Shown here: piece after piece, positions 44,038-53,944 of the stretch
Numbering within the stretch: position 1 is the first letter of the stretch
Layout: every line of letters starts with the position of its first letter
Origin: Flammeovirgaceae bacterium
GTDB taxonomy: Bacteria > Bacteroidota > Bacteroidia > Cytophagales > Cyclobacteriaceae
Reading direction: 5' to 3'
Length of the DNA: 64,000 nucleotides
Assembly (NCBI GenBank): GCA_021298015.1
Contig: JAJTGY010000006.1
Span: forward strand, 1-64,000
Program-made: the position numbers and the translations under genes
The notes under the pieces: model-generated
Database searches by the model: none
Seen by the model: the letters and a program-made list of their open reading frames with translations, nothing else
Told to the model about the DNA's origin: nothing

Positions 44038-46422
44038 CTACGGCACCAGTTTTAATCGGTTGGTTGACTTGGTCTCAATCTCCGCCCGGTTCCGCCACAT
44101 CGTACGAAACTCACCTGTAGCGAACATTTTGGCCTGATCGGCATAGTGATTACTCATTACATTTCCAGATTGACCGGAAGGAGAAATGGTAACTCCATGA
44201 TCGGGATCGGCAAAATCGGTAATCTTTCGCAGGGCGGGTCCGCCATCCACTGAAAAATAGCCGGTGCTATCCAGCGAAAAGTGAAGGTTATTGAGAACCT
44301 CGCTTCCTCCGCTCACTTCAAAAGGACCCACGTTGAAGAAGTTACGCAAGGGCTTAACGGCATCAAACGCGTGCTTATGTGTCAGGGTATGCACGCGTCC
44401 CCACGTCCAGCGATCAGCATTTTGCCCCAGATTGCCACTCAGCAGTTCCAGCGTCCGATCGGCTGCGAAGGCAACAATTTCCTCCCGGGTTTCGGGAGTC
44501 CCTGTCTTGGTGTTGTTCCACCATGGTGATTCAGGGTTGGCAATAAATCCCTCGTAACTGTTTTTGAGCAGCGAAGTGATGGCCAGCGATTCAAATGCCG
44601 GTGCTCCGATTTCATCGACCATGGCCATGCGCATGCTTTGCGACAGCAGGTTGTAATACATAGTCGGAGCTACGAGTGTTTGGTCGTGAAGGCCGTTCCA
44701 GTTTTTCAGTTCTTCGATCAATCGGGCATGTTCGGGTTTGTTCGTTTTCGCGAGCACATCGGCCAGCAGGTGGGCAATGTCCGCATGCATGGTTGAGGTT
44801 ACATCGAGGCTTACCTTTTTCACATCGTCAATCGTCCACTTTTTCTGCTCGCTCAACAACTCGTAAATGCGGCCGGCCCGGCTGCGGGGGTAGTAATATC
44901 CGGGATACAATACTCCATCCACCGAATCGGGCTGATTGTTGGCCGAGTACACAAAACCCCACGGTGGATTTACCGCATGCGGGTTTTTGGAGAAGTCGTA
45001 GTAGCCGAGTGGTTCATCATGGCCGCTGGCTCCGTCCAGAAAGAACTTGGAGTTAACATGTTTGGGACGAATGGGAAGCTGTGCCACAGCCCACCAGGCG
45101 ATGTTGCCCTCGTCATCGGCATACATCACATTGAGTCCCGGGGCGGAGAATTGCGATGCTGCCTTTTCCACATCGGCAATGCCTTGTGCATGATTGAGCT
45201 GATAGGCCGCCTGCAAAGCACGGTTATCCCCTTCGTTCAGCATCCACCACAGCGAGACGGGTTCATCATCGCTGGTGAAGTCGACTATCCCGCTGATGAC
45301 CTGCCCGTGAGGAGTTGAAGGGATGATCAGTTCTACCTCGGCCTCATCTTTCACTTTGATTCGTTCTTTTCGGAAGGTGATGTCCACCCACTGCCCCTTG
45401 TATTTGACCTGCCCGCTGTCGTTAGTAGCCTCGCGATAAAAATCGGTGTCGTCATTTTCAAACATGGTGAGGCCCCAGCCACAACGATCGGTTTGGCCCA
45501 ATAGCCCAAACGGAATGCCGGCAATGTGATGACCGTAGAAGGAAAGCCCCGGGGCCTCCAGGTGGGCCTCGTACCACACTGCGGGTTGGGCAAATCCAAT
45601 GTGCGTATCATTTGCCAAAATCGGTTTTCCGGAAACTGTCCGGTCTCCGGCTATCGCCCACCCATTGCTGCCCTGCCACATCGGCACGGGCAAACTGGAC
45701 AACGCATCGTGCAGATAAGAAATGAGCGAGTCGCGTAGCGGGTTTTTTCGGGCACCGCTGAAGCTTTCAATTCGCACGGCCTGGGCTGGAGTTTGTACCG
45801 CCAAATCTTTCAGATATTCGGCTCCCCATTCGTTCTTAATTTTTTCCAGCACCGGGTCAATGCGCAGGCCCTCGGCAAACCCAAACGACATAAAGCCGAC
45901 CGCGTGGTAAATGTCTTCGGGCGTAAATTCTTCTTTAGGAATTCCAATGATGGTAAATTCCAACGGAGTCTTGCCGGTTTTGATAAATTGATTGATCCCC
46001 CGCTGGTAGGCAAGGGCCGCCCGTTGCCACGCGGCTGTGTCGGTTTTCAGAAATTTTTGCGCATGATCTTTTGCAAACTGGTTGATGCCCAACGCACGAA
46101 ATAACTTGTCTACCTTAACGAGGTCTTTTCCGAGAATTTCAGAAAGTCGTCCACTGGCGGCCCTGCGAATCATTTCCATTTGGAAGAGGCGGTCCTGGGC
46201 ATGGACATAGCCCAACGCATAGTAGGCATCCTCTTCGTGCCCGGCATAAATGTGGGGCACACCAAAGTCATCATAAAAAACGTCTACTTCGGCTGTCAGC
46301 CCCGGTAGCGAAATTTGACCGGAGTAGGTGGGCCGGGTGGTTTGCAGGAAAACATAAACCCCCGCTGACAGGAGCACGGCCAGAATCACTAAAACCAGAA
46401 GCACCCGTTTGATTAATCGCAT
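44038..46422 (-). CDS. Penicillin acylase family (Ntn hydrolase) protein
   Basis: 794 residues from the ATG at 46420-46422. The first ~25 residues (RLIKRVLLVLVILAVLLSAGVYVF) form a signal or membrane anchor. VFYDDFGVPHIYAGHEEDAYYALGYVHAQDRLFQMEM is the A-chain family signature, shown here only in part by its leading residues. Autocatalytic cleavage should occur before S252 (GSNGWAIAGDRT), which becomes the N-terminal nucleophile of the B chain. Substrates range from penicillin G to acyl-homoserine lactones and are not decided here. Its start is adjacent to the divergent dipeptidase gene. Confidence 0.87.
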   Translation of the reverse strand: MRLIKRVLLVLVILAVLLSAGVYVFLQTTRPTYSGQISLPGLTAEVDVFYDDFGVPHIYAGHEEDAYYALGYVHAQDRLFQMEMIRRAASGRLSEILGKDLVKVDKLFRALGINQFAKDHAQKFLKTDTAAWQRAALAYQRGINQFIKTGKTPLEFTIIGIPKEEFTPEDIYHAVGFMSFGFAEGLRIDPVLEKIKNEWGAEYLKDLAVQTPAQAVRIESFSGARKNPLRDSLISYLHDALSSLPVPMWQGSNGWAIAGDRTVSGKPILANDTHIGFAQPAVWYEAHLEAPGLSFYGHHIAGIPFGLLGQTDRCGWGLTMFENDDTDFYREATNDSGQVKYKGQWVDITFRKERIKVKDEAEVELIIPSTPHGQVISGIVDFTSDDEPVSLWWMLNEGDNRALQAAYQLNHAQGIADVEKAASQFSAPGLNVMYADDEGNIAWWAVAQLPIRPKHVNSKFFLDGASGHDEPLGYYDFSKNPHAVNPPWGFVYSANNQPDSVDGVLYPGYYYPRSRAGRIYELLSEQKKWTIDDVKKVSLDVTSTMHADIAHLLADVLAKTNKPEHARLIEELKNWNGLHDQTLVAPTMYYNLLSQSMRMAMVDEIGAPAFESLAITSLLKNSYEGFIANPESPWWNNTKTGTPETREEIVAFAADRTLELLSGNLGQNADRWTWGRVHTLTHKHAFDAVKPLRNFFNVGPFEVSGGSEVLNNLHFSLDSTGYFSVDGGPALRKITDFADPDHGVTISPSGQSGNVMSNHYADQAKMFATGEFRTMWRNRAEIETKSTNRLKLVP

Positions 46423-46477
46423 AGGATAGATTTGAGGAAAGGTAAGAATCCAGGGTAAAAATAATACCTTCGGATGC

Positions 46478-47158
46478 ATGAGAGTAATGTTGATGGTGCT
46501 TTTGATTTTGCCGCTGGCCTGCTTAGCCCAGGTGCGTAGCGCCTACGGGGTGTTAACCACCGGATTTTGGGAGTATCAGCGCTCCTGTACCACCCAACCG
46601 GAGAATCGTCTGGTTAATCTGGAACGAGCAATTCCGGGCTTGGCGGTTGATATCCGGTACGCGGGCACCAATAACTTCATGAAGGAAAGGATGTACTCGT
46701 TGCCGCGGGCCTATGCGCGGCAACCGGTGGCCCATGCGCTGAAACAGGTTCAGCGCGAGCTAAAAAAACAGGGTCTTGGCCTGTTGATTTATGATGCGTA
46801 TCGCCCTTATGCGGTTACCGTTAAGTTTTATGAAAGCTATCGCGATACCACGTATGTGGCATCGCCATACCGGGGCTCGCGCCATAACCGCGGCTGTGCA
46901 TTGGATCTCACACTGGTCGATCGCAAAACGGGAAAGCCGTTGCCCATGCCGACTGAATTTGATTCGTTTGAAAAGCTGGCGTGGGCAACTGCGGTAGTGG
47001 ATGACCCCGTGAAGCGAAAAAACCGGGACCTGCTGATTGAGGTTATGACGAAGCATGGCTTCCGGGTATACGAACCGGAGTGGTGGCATTTTGATTTTGT
47101 TGGCTGGGAGAAGTTTGATGTACTGGATGTGAGTTTTGAGGAACTGGAGGAGCGTTGA
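46478..47158 (+). CDS. D-alanyl-D-alanine dipeptidase (VanX/DdpX family)
   Basis: 226 residues with a signal peptide (MVLLILPLACLAQ). The metal ligands are in SRHNRGCALDLTL (H136, D143) and EWWHFDF (catalytic E201, H204), the peptidase M15D signature. It cleaves D-Ala-D-Ala in the periplasm, for use as nutrient or in peptidoglycan turnover. There is no vanH/vanA partner, so vancomycin resistance is not suggested. Divergent from penicillin acylase across about 55 bp. Both may act on cell-wall or amide compounds. Confidence 0.9.
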   Translation: MRVMLMVLLILPLACLAQVRSAYGVLTTGFWEYQRSCTTQPENRLVNLERAIPGLAVDIRYAGTNNFMKERMYSLPRAYARQPVAHALKQVQRELKKQGLGLLIYDAYRPYAVTVKFYESYRDTTYVASPYRGSRHNRGCALDLTLVDRKTGKPLPMPTEFDSFEKLAWATAVVDDPVKRKNRDLLIEVMTKHGFRVYEPEWWHFDFVGWEKFDVLDVSFEELEER

Positions 47159-47170
47159 AGGTTAAAACTG

Positions 47171-47178
47171 TATCTTTG
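47171..47178 (+). promoter_or_regulatory. -7 promoter box before the DUF433 antitoxin
   Basis: TATCTTTG matches TAnnTTTG exactly and ends 4 nt before the ATG at 47183, so the mRNA may have almost no leader. No TTTG lies at the 19-nt spacing. Confidence 0.4.
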
Positions 47179-47182
47179 ACTT

Positions 47183-47404
47183 ATGGATTATAAGGAATAC
47201 ATCGAGATTAATCCGCAAGTCAGGTTTGGGAAGCCGTGTATAAAAGGTACACGTATTTCCGTAGGCGATGTACTGGGTTGGCTAGCCTCCGGTATGACGA
47301 TTGAGGAAATCCTGTCGGATTTTCCACAACTAAACCGTGATCAAATCTTAGCTTGCCTCGCCTATTCTGCTGATCGCGAGCGGAAGACAACAATTGCCAT
47401 CTAG
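47183..47404 (+). CDS. DUF433 antitoxin
   Basis: 73 residues with the DUF433 pattern: INPQVRFGKPCIKGTRISVGDVLGWLASGMTIEEIL is split here as the opening (GKPCIKGTRI) and the helix-turn-helix-like part (DVLGWLASGM), followed by DFPQLNRDQILACLAY. DUF433 proteins are DNA-binding antitoxins paired with DUF5615 PIN-like toxins. That toxin gene starts 15 nt downstream. A -7 promoter box abuts the start codon. Confidence 0.88.
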   Translation: MDYKEYIEINPQVRFGKPCIKGTRISVGDVLGWLASGMTIEEILSDFPQLNRDQILACLAYSADRERKTTIAI

Positions 47405-47419
47405 AGGTCCTGATGCCAC

Positions 47420-47755
47420 ATGGTCAGGTTACTTTTTGACGAAAACATCTCCTTCCGAATTGTTAGGCGCGTAGCAGATTTTTTTCCAGGATCATTGCAC
47501 GTTTCTGACGTGTTGACGAAGCCCATTTCAGATCAGGCAATTTTTGACCATGCTCGTACACATCACTTCTGTATAGTGACTTTTGATTCCGATTTTCAGA
47601 TGCTACAGGCTTTGAATGGATTCCCTCCGAAAATTATTTGGTTACGAATCGGAAATACATCTACGCTAAGCATTGTAGACCGACTAATTTCTCATGCTGA
47701 TCAGATTCGCTCGTTTGGTGAGGATAGCGAATTCGGTACTATTGAAATTTACTGA
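47420..47755 (+). CDS. DUF5615 PIN-like toxin
   Basis: 111 residues. It begins VRLLFDENISFRIVRRV (first Asp and Glu of the PIN-like site) and has CIVTFDSDFQMLQAL (further Asp pair) and IIWLRIGN, the family pattern. DUF5615 proteins are Mut7-C/PIN-like putative RNases and act as toxins with DUF433 partners. The pair lies between the dipeptidase and MazG-like genes, with only 2 nt to the latter, so MazG-like may be co-expressed. Confidence 0.87.
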   Translation: MVRLLFDENISFRIVRRVADFFPGSLHVSDVLTKPISDQAIFDHARTHHFCIVTFDSDFQMLQALNGFPPKIIWLRIGNTSTLSIVDRLISHADQIRSFGEDSEFGTIEIY

Positions 47756-47757
47756 TT

Positions 47758-48081
47758 ATGACACTCCAGCAAGCCCAACAAGAAGTCGACCAATGGATCA
47801 AAACCTATGGCGTTCGATACTTCAGCGAGTTAACCAACATGGCCGTGCTCACCGAAGAGGTGGGCGAACTGGCCCGCCTTATGGCCAGGCGTTATGGCGA
47901 TCAATCGGAAAAGGAGAGCGACCGGGGCAAGGATCTGGGCGATGAAATGGCCGATGTGCTATGGGTACTGCTTTGCCTGGCCAATCAAACAGGGGTGAAT
48001 CTGACCGAGGCTTTTGCGAAGAACATGGAGAAGAAGACGCAACGGGATAAGGATCGGCACCGCGGCAACCCGAAGCTTTAA
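47758..48081 (+). CDS. MazG-like nucleotide pyrophosphohydrolase
   Basis: 107 residues, single MazG-type all-alpha NTP pyrophosphatase domain. AVLTEEVGELARLMARRYG holds the first E-E-x-E metal-binding set, and LGDEMADVLWVLLCLANQTG holds the second (E/D). These enzymes hydrolyse abnormal or excess NTPs and dNTPs to monophosphates (house-cleaning). The short, single-domain form is common beside other genes in Bacteroidota. It follows a toxin-antitoxin pair by 2 nt. Confidence 0.85.
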   Translation: MTLQQAQQEVDQWIKTYGVRYFSELTNMAVLTEEVGELARLMARRYGDQSEKESDRGKDLGDEMADVLWVLLCLANQTGVNLTEAFAKNMEKKTQRDKDRHRGNPKL

Positions 48082-48092
48082 GATTCTAATGC

Positions 48093-48794
48093 TTATAAAA
48101 CAATCTTTCCGTTTTTGATCCGCGGCAGCACTCTGTACTCATCAACGGTAAGACAGAATTCAAAATCCTGATGAATGTTCAGTCGATTGAGGCGCTTCAC
48201 GTGCGATGACTCGCTAAGGAAGCCTGCCAGGTCGTTTTTCGCCAGATTGTAAAGATGGCGGGCGGCTAAAGGTGCATCGCAGTCCGGCCCCAGGTAGTCT
48301 TTCAGCTTCTCCACCACGGCTCCGGCAAACAGGCTGTCTTCCAGGTTCACCCGACCCTTCCAGCCGGCACAGACGATCAGGGCGCTATATTCACTCAACA
48401 GCAGATACTTTACGACAGACGATAGGTTCAGGAATGAACCGATGATGATCTCGCGGGCATCTTTTGATTTTTCGATGGCCTGCGTACCGTTGGTTGTAGT
48501 GAAGGCAATTTTCATTCCGCGAATTTCTTCCCCCATGTATTCAAACGGAGAGTTACCCTTGTCAAATCCCTCTACCTTTTTGCCATCCCGTTCGCCTGAC
48601 GTGATAAACCCCCGTGTCTTCATGCTTTCGCATTGCCGAAGATCCGCAAAGGGCGTAATGCTTTCAGCTCCGTGCGCCATGGCGGTCACCATGCACGAGG
48701 TTGCCCGCAGGATGTCTACGACCACAACCGTGCGATTACTCAGGTCATAAAGATGAATGAGCTCGGGACTAAGGCAGACGTCAATTGTCTTCAC
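48093..48794 (-). CDS. 2-phosphosulfolactate phosphatase (ComB family)
   Basis: 233 residues. VVVVDILRATSCMVTAMAHGA, FTTTNGTQAIEKSK and VCAGWKGRVNLEDSLFAGAVV are ComB family blocks. In methanogens ComB acts in coenzyme M synthesis. Bacterial homologues are widespread and may dephosphorylate 2-phosphosulfolactate or other substrates. No sulfolactate genes are nearby, so the role is open. It is convergent with the MazG-like gene (11 nt). Confidence 0.82.
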   Translation of the reverse strand: MKTIDVCLSPELIHLYDLSNRTVVVVDILRATSCMVTAMAHGAESITPFADLRQCESMKTRGFITSGERDGKKVEGFDKGNSPFEYMGEEIRGMKIAFTTTNGTQAIEKSKDAREIIIGSFLNLSSVVKYLLLSEYSALIVCAGWKGRVNLEDSLFAGAVVEKLKDYLGPDCDAPLAARHLYNLAKNDLAGFLSESSHVKRLNRLNIHQDFEFCLTVDEYRVLPRIKNGKIVL

Positions 48795-48860
48795 GATGAT
48801 TCATTGATTTGCGTGATTACTATGGCCTCAGGCTGGCCGAAATTTCTTATTCTTTAAAGT

Positions 48861-49952
48861 TCAGGCTATCAGCGGTGTTTTGCTCACCTGTGCTTTCAGT
48901 CCCTTTCCCCGAACGGAGATAAAAATTTCTGAGCCCGGTTTGCTAAAGGCTGTTTCAACATAGCCCAGTCCAATGCCCTGGCCCAACAGGGGAGATTGCG
49001 TACCCGAGGTCACCCGGCCAATTTTCCGGCCTTCGTTAGTCAGGATATCGTAGTCATGGCGCGGAATGCCTTTGTCGACCATTTTGAAGCCCACCAGCTT
49101 GCGCGTAACTCCAGATTCCTTTTGCTTTTGAAGAGCCTCCGAGTTCGTAAATGGTTTCGTGAATTTGGTTATCCAACCCAGGCCGGCCTCCAGCGGAGAG
49201 GTGCTGTCATCAATATCATTACCGTACAGGCAGAAGCCAATCTCCAGCCGGAGCGTATCGCGCGCCCCCAGCCCAATCGGCTTTATATTTTCATTTTTGC
49301 CAGCCTCGAATATCGCATACCACACTTTTTCAGCATCGGCAGCCGGGCAGTAAATTTCAAAACCGCCTGCACCCGTGTAGCCTGTATTACTCAAAATCAC
49401 GTTGGCCACCCCTGCGAAATCACCCACCACAAAATGATAGTACGCAATTTGACTCAAGTCAACGGCCGTGAGCTTCTGCAATACGCCTTTTGCTTTTGGT
49501 CCTTGCACGGCAAACAGGCATATATTGTCCGAAATATTCTTCATCACCGCGCCATGGGTGTTGCGGGCAGCAATCCAGTTCCAATCTTTTTCAATGTTGC
49601 TGGCATTTACCACCAGCAGGTAGTCGTTGTCTTTCAGTTTGTACACGATCAAATCATCGACAATACCACCCGTTTCGTTCGGCAGGCAGGAGTATTGCGC
49701 TTGCCCATCAACGAGTTTACTGGCATCGTTGCTGGTCACACGCTGAATGAGGTCAAGGGCGTTAGGCCCTTCAATTTTGAATTCACCCATGTGTGACACA
49801 TCGAACACGCCCACGCCCTGGCGAACGGTCATGTGTTCTTCAATGTCGGATGAATAGCGAACCGGCATGATAAAACCCGCGAAGGGTATCATCTTGGCAC
49901 CGAGTTGTTCATGTACGTAATGCAGCGGAATTCTCCTGGCGTCCATAAGCAT
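48861..49952 (-). CDS. gcvT: Glycine cleavage system T protein (aminomethyltransferase)
   Basis: 363 residues, full length. [48 protein letters not shown] and [15 protein letters not shown] are family signatures for folate binding and the barrel. It transfers the aminomethyl carbon of glycine to tetrahydrofolate. gcvH and gcvP are not in the window. The ATG two codons downstream is an alternative start. It follows the large TPR gene by 24 nt on the same strand. Confidence 0.95.
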   Translation of the reverse strand: MLMDARRIPLHYVHEQLGAKMIPFAGFIMPVRYSSDIEEHMTVRQGVGVFDVSHMGEFKIEGPNALDLIQRVTSNDASKLVDGQAQYSCLPNETGGIVDDLIVYKLKDNDYLLVVNASNIEKDWNWIAARNTHGAVMKNISDNICLFAVQGPKAKGVLQKLTAVDLSQIAYYHFVVGDFAGVANVILSNTGYTGAGGFEIYCPAADAEKVWYAIFEAGKNENIKPIGLGARDTLRLEIGFCLYGNDIDDSTSPLEAGLGWITKFTKPFTNSEALQKQKESGVTRKLVGFKMVDKGIPRHDYDILTNEGRKIGRVTSGTQSPLLGQGIGLGYVETAFSKPGSEIFISVRGKGLKAQVSKTPLIA

Positions 49953-49976
49953 AAGTTGGCCTCAAACTTACGCAGA

Positions 49977-52931
49977 TTAGTTTGCCTCTACCACAAATAT
50001 TTCCGGATGCTCGCGCACAAAAGCATTGAAGGAAGCAGCAGGCATCCGACTGCGCAACTTATCCAAGGCTTCCTGCGACTGCTCGTCAAAGCCGATGCGC
50101 GCGGCTTGCAGTGCATACGCTTTGAGCAGGTAAACGGATTCCGGTTTGTATAAGAGAGCATTGACCAGCAGGCTGTAGCCCTCAAGTCGGGTGGCCTCAT
50201 TTTTTTCCAGTTGTAGAGCGGCTGCAACCACGCCCTCTTCAAAGAATGGATTTGCCTTTCCGGCTGCCACAATCCGTGCTGCATCCTGCTGCACAACTCC
50301 GTGATACAGTTGACCGCGCAACTGTTGTTGTCCTTCCCAATTCACATTTGGCAAAAGGCCCTTGATGAAATCAAGATCGCCCGCGCGCAGTGCTATCGCC
50401 AGCAATTGCTGGCTAACCAAATTTGCCCATCCGGGGTCGGTGACGCGCTCCAGGCACGCGGCTGCCCGCTTACTCTCATCAATCGCAAGCCACTGCCCCG
50501 CCCGTGTCCACCAGGCACGTGGTTGCAAGTGTTTCGGAAGATTTTCAACCAGCGTGGCAAACGGCTCTTCTTCGACCAAGGGTAAACGGTACAACGCAAA
50601 TAGAAATTTCTCTTCAGGCGCGAATGCACCGATCTCAGATGTTGGAGTCGTCAGGGCCCGGTGATACAGCCGAGCTATGTTGTGTCGTGCCGTGTCGGAT
50701 GATTTCAATATTCGATCCCACGCTTCGATCGCAGCCGAGATATCAAATTCCGTGAGGGCAATGGCCTGGTAGTAAATGGCATCCTTGGACTCCCGGTCTT
50801 CCGCCTTTACAAAGAAGTCGTGAGCCAGGGCAGCACTTCCCTGCTCGAGTGCCCACAAACCCAGTTTCTCCTGATCACTTGCCCGACCACTAAAAAAGCC
50901 AGCCTGACGAAGCAGGTCAATTGCTTTGCCCGTGTGGCCGTGGCGGTAGTAAGCATCTGCGCTGGCCACTTGTAACTCGAGTCGAAAGAAAGAGTTCGAT
51001 TCACGATTGGCCAGTTTGATGATCTTGCCGAGCAGAACGGTATCCAGGTTTTGGGTTTGATTGATCAGGGAGTTGCTGATCAGTGCAGCCTGATAGACCG
51101 ATAAGGCGGTATCGGTTCCCGGATCAAACGGTAGGTCGAGGGCTATCCCCTGGTGATTGGCCAGTGCAACCGCATTTGCCCGCAACCCCGTTGACGTTGA
51201 CTGTAGCAGCGCGTAAAGGGAGTCGGCTGGAAAAGACAAGCCGGACTTAATACCTGCGCTAACGAGATTGATCGAAGCTTGTTCGCTCACCGGGTTGTGC
51301 TGCCGCGCTGACTCAAAGTAATATAAGGCCGAGTCAAACACCTGGATCTGGAGGAAAGCGATGCCCATCGCATTTTTCAAGTGACCGTTTCCGGGAAACT
51401 TGGTGAGTCCTTCACGTAAAACAAGAACGGCCTCCAACCGGTCTTCCTGTCGCTCAAGGGCATAGGCAAGGTTGACATAGGCCTCTGGAGTGGCAGAAAA
51501 ATCGGTGGCCTCTTGCCATTCGCGTTTGGCCTTGGATGGCTCCAGTTGCTGCTGATAAATCGAGGCAAGGGCGTGTCGGGCGTGGTAATTATTCGGACTG
51601 TACAGCAGCGATCGTTGGTAGTAGCCTTCGGCAGCGGGTAGATTTTCGCTGACGTAATGTACGTCTGCCACCGAGTTGAAATAGCCGGCAAAAAATTCGT
51701 TGAACGAAGTTCGCCAGCCGCTGTACGCAAAGAAGGTGAAGGTGGCAATGGCACCGGCCAGTCGAAAGGTAAAATAGGGCATGGTGGCTGGCTTATACAG
51801 AACGCGGTGCACCGGCATGTTTCGCCCCAGCATATCGACAAAGTTCGCAAGGACGTACAGCATGAAAATAACCCCGAATCCCAGATGGCTGTAGAGAATC
51901 ATATCCTGCATGACGATCAGCACAGTATCGTTGGCGGATTGCAAAAAGTTGGTGAGCGTGGCAAATGAAATGGTAACCAATGACAAATACCACAGCATGC
52001 CCTGCGGCTCGGCCGGCATGATGTGTTCATATTGTGACTCCCGGCTGTAGTACCCCCAAAGCCCGAGCACCGCAGAGATCGAGAATAGAAAATAGTAGTT
52101 CAACGGAATGAAACTCCATTCCATGATTTGTTTATGGTCCAGATAGACCAACGTCAGGTTCAACAAGTAGATGGAGCTGAGCACCAAAACGTGAGTCAGG
52201 TTTTTACCGCTGCGCATACTCTGCGAAATACCCGAGACGAAGGCAGCCGGAATCTCCATCGCCACCAGGCCCATGGTAGCCACGGTAATGGCCATACCCG
52301 CCCATGTGAATTGGGCGGCCAGCAACAAAAAGGGATGCTCCACCTTGGCCCCGATCTCAATAAAAATTCCGATGGCCATGATAACCGCGCCAAAAGCGAG
52401 GAGGCGGGTGGTAAGCGTGGCACCCATGAAACGAAATTGAAACAATAGCCCGGCTCCAACTACCGCGGTCATCACGCTCAAGGGCACAATTTTGTTTGAT
52501 ATCCCCCAGAGTTCAAGAGATTCCAGCCGAAGACTGACGATAAACAAAATCACGATGCTCATGGCGAGCAGAAACCAGAACCGGCTGAACGTGGAGATGA
52601 TTGCCAGTAAAAAGACAATCGCCAATGTCACCGCCACTAAAAAGGCGATCTGGAAATGGGTTGGCACGTGGAGTGCGGAGGGCAGAAAACGCTCTAACAA
52701 AACATAGGTACTACTCTCGACCGGCAATCGGGCGAGGCCCCGCTCGATGTAGTGGGTTGCCACTGGCTCACGCTCCAGCTGCTGGTAGTTTTCCCACCGG
52801 ATGGCGGGTGCAGGAGTTTCGTACCAACTCCACCACATCCAGATGACCGAGATTGTGGCCACAACCAGCAGAAATTGAAAAAGCAGCCGGGAAGTTGCTG
52901 GCCAGGATGCCCAGAAATAGATTCGATGCAT
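49977..52931 (-). CDS. Large polytopic membrane protein with C-terminal TPR repeats
   Basis: 984 residues, no named family recognised. The first ~400 residues contain many hydrophobic segments (for example FLLVVATISVIWMWWSW near the start, then LAVVTLAIVFLLAI-like runs). The remainder is helical with TPR pattern (YYQRSLLYSPNNYHARHALASIY, AYVNLAYALERQEDRLEAVLVLREG). It would sit in the inner membrane with the TPR part on one side as a scaffold. It precedes gcvT and follows gatC on the same strand, spaced 7 nt from gatC, so it is probably in one operon with gatC and plsC. Confidence 0.7.
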   Translation of the reverse strand: MHRIYFWASWPATSRLLFQFLLVVATISVIWMWWSWYETPAPAIRWENYQQLEREPVATHYIERGLARLPVESSTYVLLERFLPSALHVPTHFQIAFLVAVTLAIVFLLAIISTFSRFWFLLAMSIVILFIVSLRLESLELWGISNKIVPLSVMTAVVGAGLLFQFRFMGATLTTRLLAFGAVIMAIGIFIEIGAKVEHPFLLLAAQFTWAGMAITVATMGLVAMEIPAAFVSGISQSMRSGKNLTHVLVLSSIYLLNLTLVYLDHKQIMEWSFIPLNYYFLFSISAVLGLWGYYSRESQYEHIMPAEPQGMLWYLSLVTISFATLTNFLQSANDTVLIVMQDMILYSHLGFGVIFMLYVLANFVDMLGRNMPVHRVLYKPATMPYFTFRLAGAIATFTFFAYSGWRTSFNEFFAGYFNSVADVHYVSENLPAAEGYYQRSLLYSPNNYHARHALASIYQQQLEPSKAKREWQEATDFSATPEAYVNLAYALERQEDRLEAVLVLREGLTKFPGNGHLKNAMGIAFLQIQVFDSALYYFESARQHNPVSEQASINLVSAGIKSGLSFPADSLYALLQSTSTGLRANAVALANHQGIALDLPFDPGTDTALSVYQAALISNSLINQTQNLDTVLLGKIIKLANRESNSFFRLELQVASADAYYRHGHTGKAIDLLRQAGFFSGRASDQEKLGLWALEQGSAALAHDFFVKAEDRESKDAIYYQAIALTEFDISAAIEAWDRILKSSDTARHNIARLYHRALTTPTSEIGAFAPEEKFLFALYRLPLVEEEPFATLVENLPKHLQPRAWWTRAGQWLAIDESKRAAACLERVTDPGWANLVSQQLLAIALRAGDLDFIKGLLPNVNWEGQQQLRGQLYHGVVQQDAARIVAAGKANPFFEEGVVAAALQLEKNEATRLEGYSLLVNALLYKPESVYLLKAYALQAARIGFDEQSQEALDKLRSRMPAASFNAFVREHPEIFVVEAN

Positions 52932-52938
52932 GGCCCGT

Positions 52939-53226
52939 TTAGTCGATTACTTTCGGAACGGTAAAAAACGTATGATCATGGGCAGGTGCCTGCTCCAGCG
53001 CTATTGATCTTTCCAGATGGGGTTTCACTTCATCTTCGCGCCAGGTGTTTACCTCTTGCGCCATGGAGGTGAGGGGCTCCACGCCTGTGGTATCTACTTC
53101 TTTTAACTTCTCTACGAACGACACCATTTTGGATAGATCGGTCAATAACTGCTGTTCTTCGGCCGGGTTGATCTCCAGCCGTGCGAGGTGCGCCAGTTTA
53201 TGCAGAGTATCGCGATCGATGTTCAT
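52939..53226 (-). CDS. gatC: Aspartyl/glutamyl-tRNA amidotransferase subunit C
   Basis: 95 residues from the ATG at 53224-53226. An ATG 6 codons upstream is also possible. The N-terminal MNIDRDTLHKLAHLARLEINPAE... pattern is typical, followed by KMVSFVEKLKEVDT and VEPLTSM, then a tail that ends FFTVPKVI. GatC stabilises the GatA amidase and GatB subunits that convert Glu-tRNA(Gln) and Asp-tRNA(Asn). gatA and gatB are not here. It overlaps the end of plsC by about 29 nt, so expression is coupled to phospholipid synthesis. Confidence 0.92.
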   Translation of the reverse strand: MNIDRDTLHKLAHLARLEINPAEEQQLLTDLSKMVSFVEKLKEVDTTGVEPLTSMAQEVNTWREDEVKPHLERSIALEQAPAHDHTFFTVPKVID

Positions 53227-53941
53227 GCGTGAGTTGCTGATCAATGACGTTAAAAACAGTCTTCTTTAGTTTGTCCACATCGGCCAGCGTTAATCCTTCG
53301 GTGGCAATGGGGCGATGAAAGATCACTTTTACCAAACCCCGATGTAAACGTAACGTTGATGCGTCAGGCAAAATTATCCAATTGTTGGGAATGGTGACCG
53401 GCACAATCGGTATTTGTTTTTCGATGGCCGCGCGGAAAGCGCCATCTTTAAAACGCCCCATGCGTGGCGCGTGATGGGTAACCATGCCGCCTTCCGGAAA
53501 AATCACCAGGCTTTTGCCCTGCTCAAGAGCTTCCACACTTTGTTTGAATGTGTTGAATTTGCTGATCAGACTGCTGCGATCGACCGTAATATGGAGTTTG
53601 CGGTACATAAAGCCGAACAATGGAATTTTTTCCATGGCGCTCTTGCCGACAAAAATGGCATTGACCGGATTAAGGCCCATGGCCGGAATATCCAGATAGG
53701 AAAAGTGATTCGGGCAGAAAACGTAGGTGCCGTTTCGGTCGAGTGGCGTTTCACAAATTACTTCATACGGCAGCAGGGAAAGCCGGAAAAGCGCGTGGGC
53801 CCACCACCGGTTGACGATGCCGACAAGCCGGTGGAGTGACGGAAACAAAATGGGGATGCACAGGACAGGAAAAAAAAGCAAAAACAAAACAGTGAAAACC
53901 ACCAGGCCCAGAGCAGTGTGGATGAAGCGCAGGAAGTTCAT
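53198..53941 (-). CDS. plsC: 1-acyl-sn-glycerol-3-phosphate acyltransferase
   Basis: 247 residues. An N-terminal hydrophobic anchor (LGLVVFTVLFLLFFPVLCIPILF) precedes the HX4D catalytic motif NHFSYLD (H79, D84). IFPEGGMV and VPVTIPNNW are further PlsC blocks for substrate binding. It adds the second acyl chain to make phosphatidic acid at the inner membrane. The gene overlaps gatC at its 3' end and starts 3 nt after the PIN toxin gene, so three unrelated functions share one transcript. Confidence 0.92.
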   Translation of the reverse strand: MNFLRFIHTALGLVVFTVLFLLFFPVLCIPILFPSLHRLVGIVNRWWAHALFRLSLLPYEVICETPLDRNGTYVFCPNHFSYLDIPAMGLNPVNAIFVGKSAMEKIPLFGFMYRKLHITVDRSSLISKFNTFKQSVEALEQGKSLVIFPEGGMVTHHAPRMGRFKDGAFRAAIEKQIPIVPVTIPNNWIILPDASTLRLHRGLVKVIFHRPIATEGLTLADVDKLKKTVFNVIDQQLTHEHRSRYSA

Positions 53942-53944
53942 TGA

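Noticed and set aside
46478-47158. Vancomycin-resistance dipeptidase (VanX)
   Set aside because: The motif fits the family, but there are no vanH, vanA or two-component genes. The signal peptide points to a periplasmic nutrient or wall-turnover enzyme.
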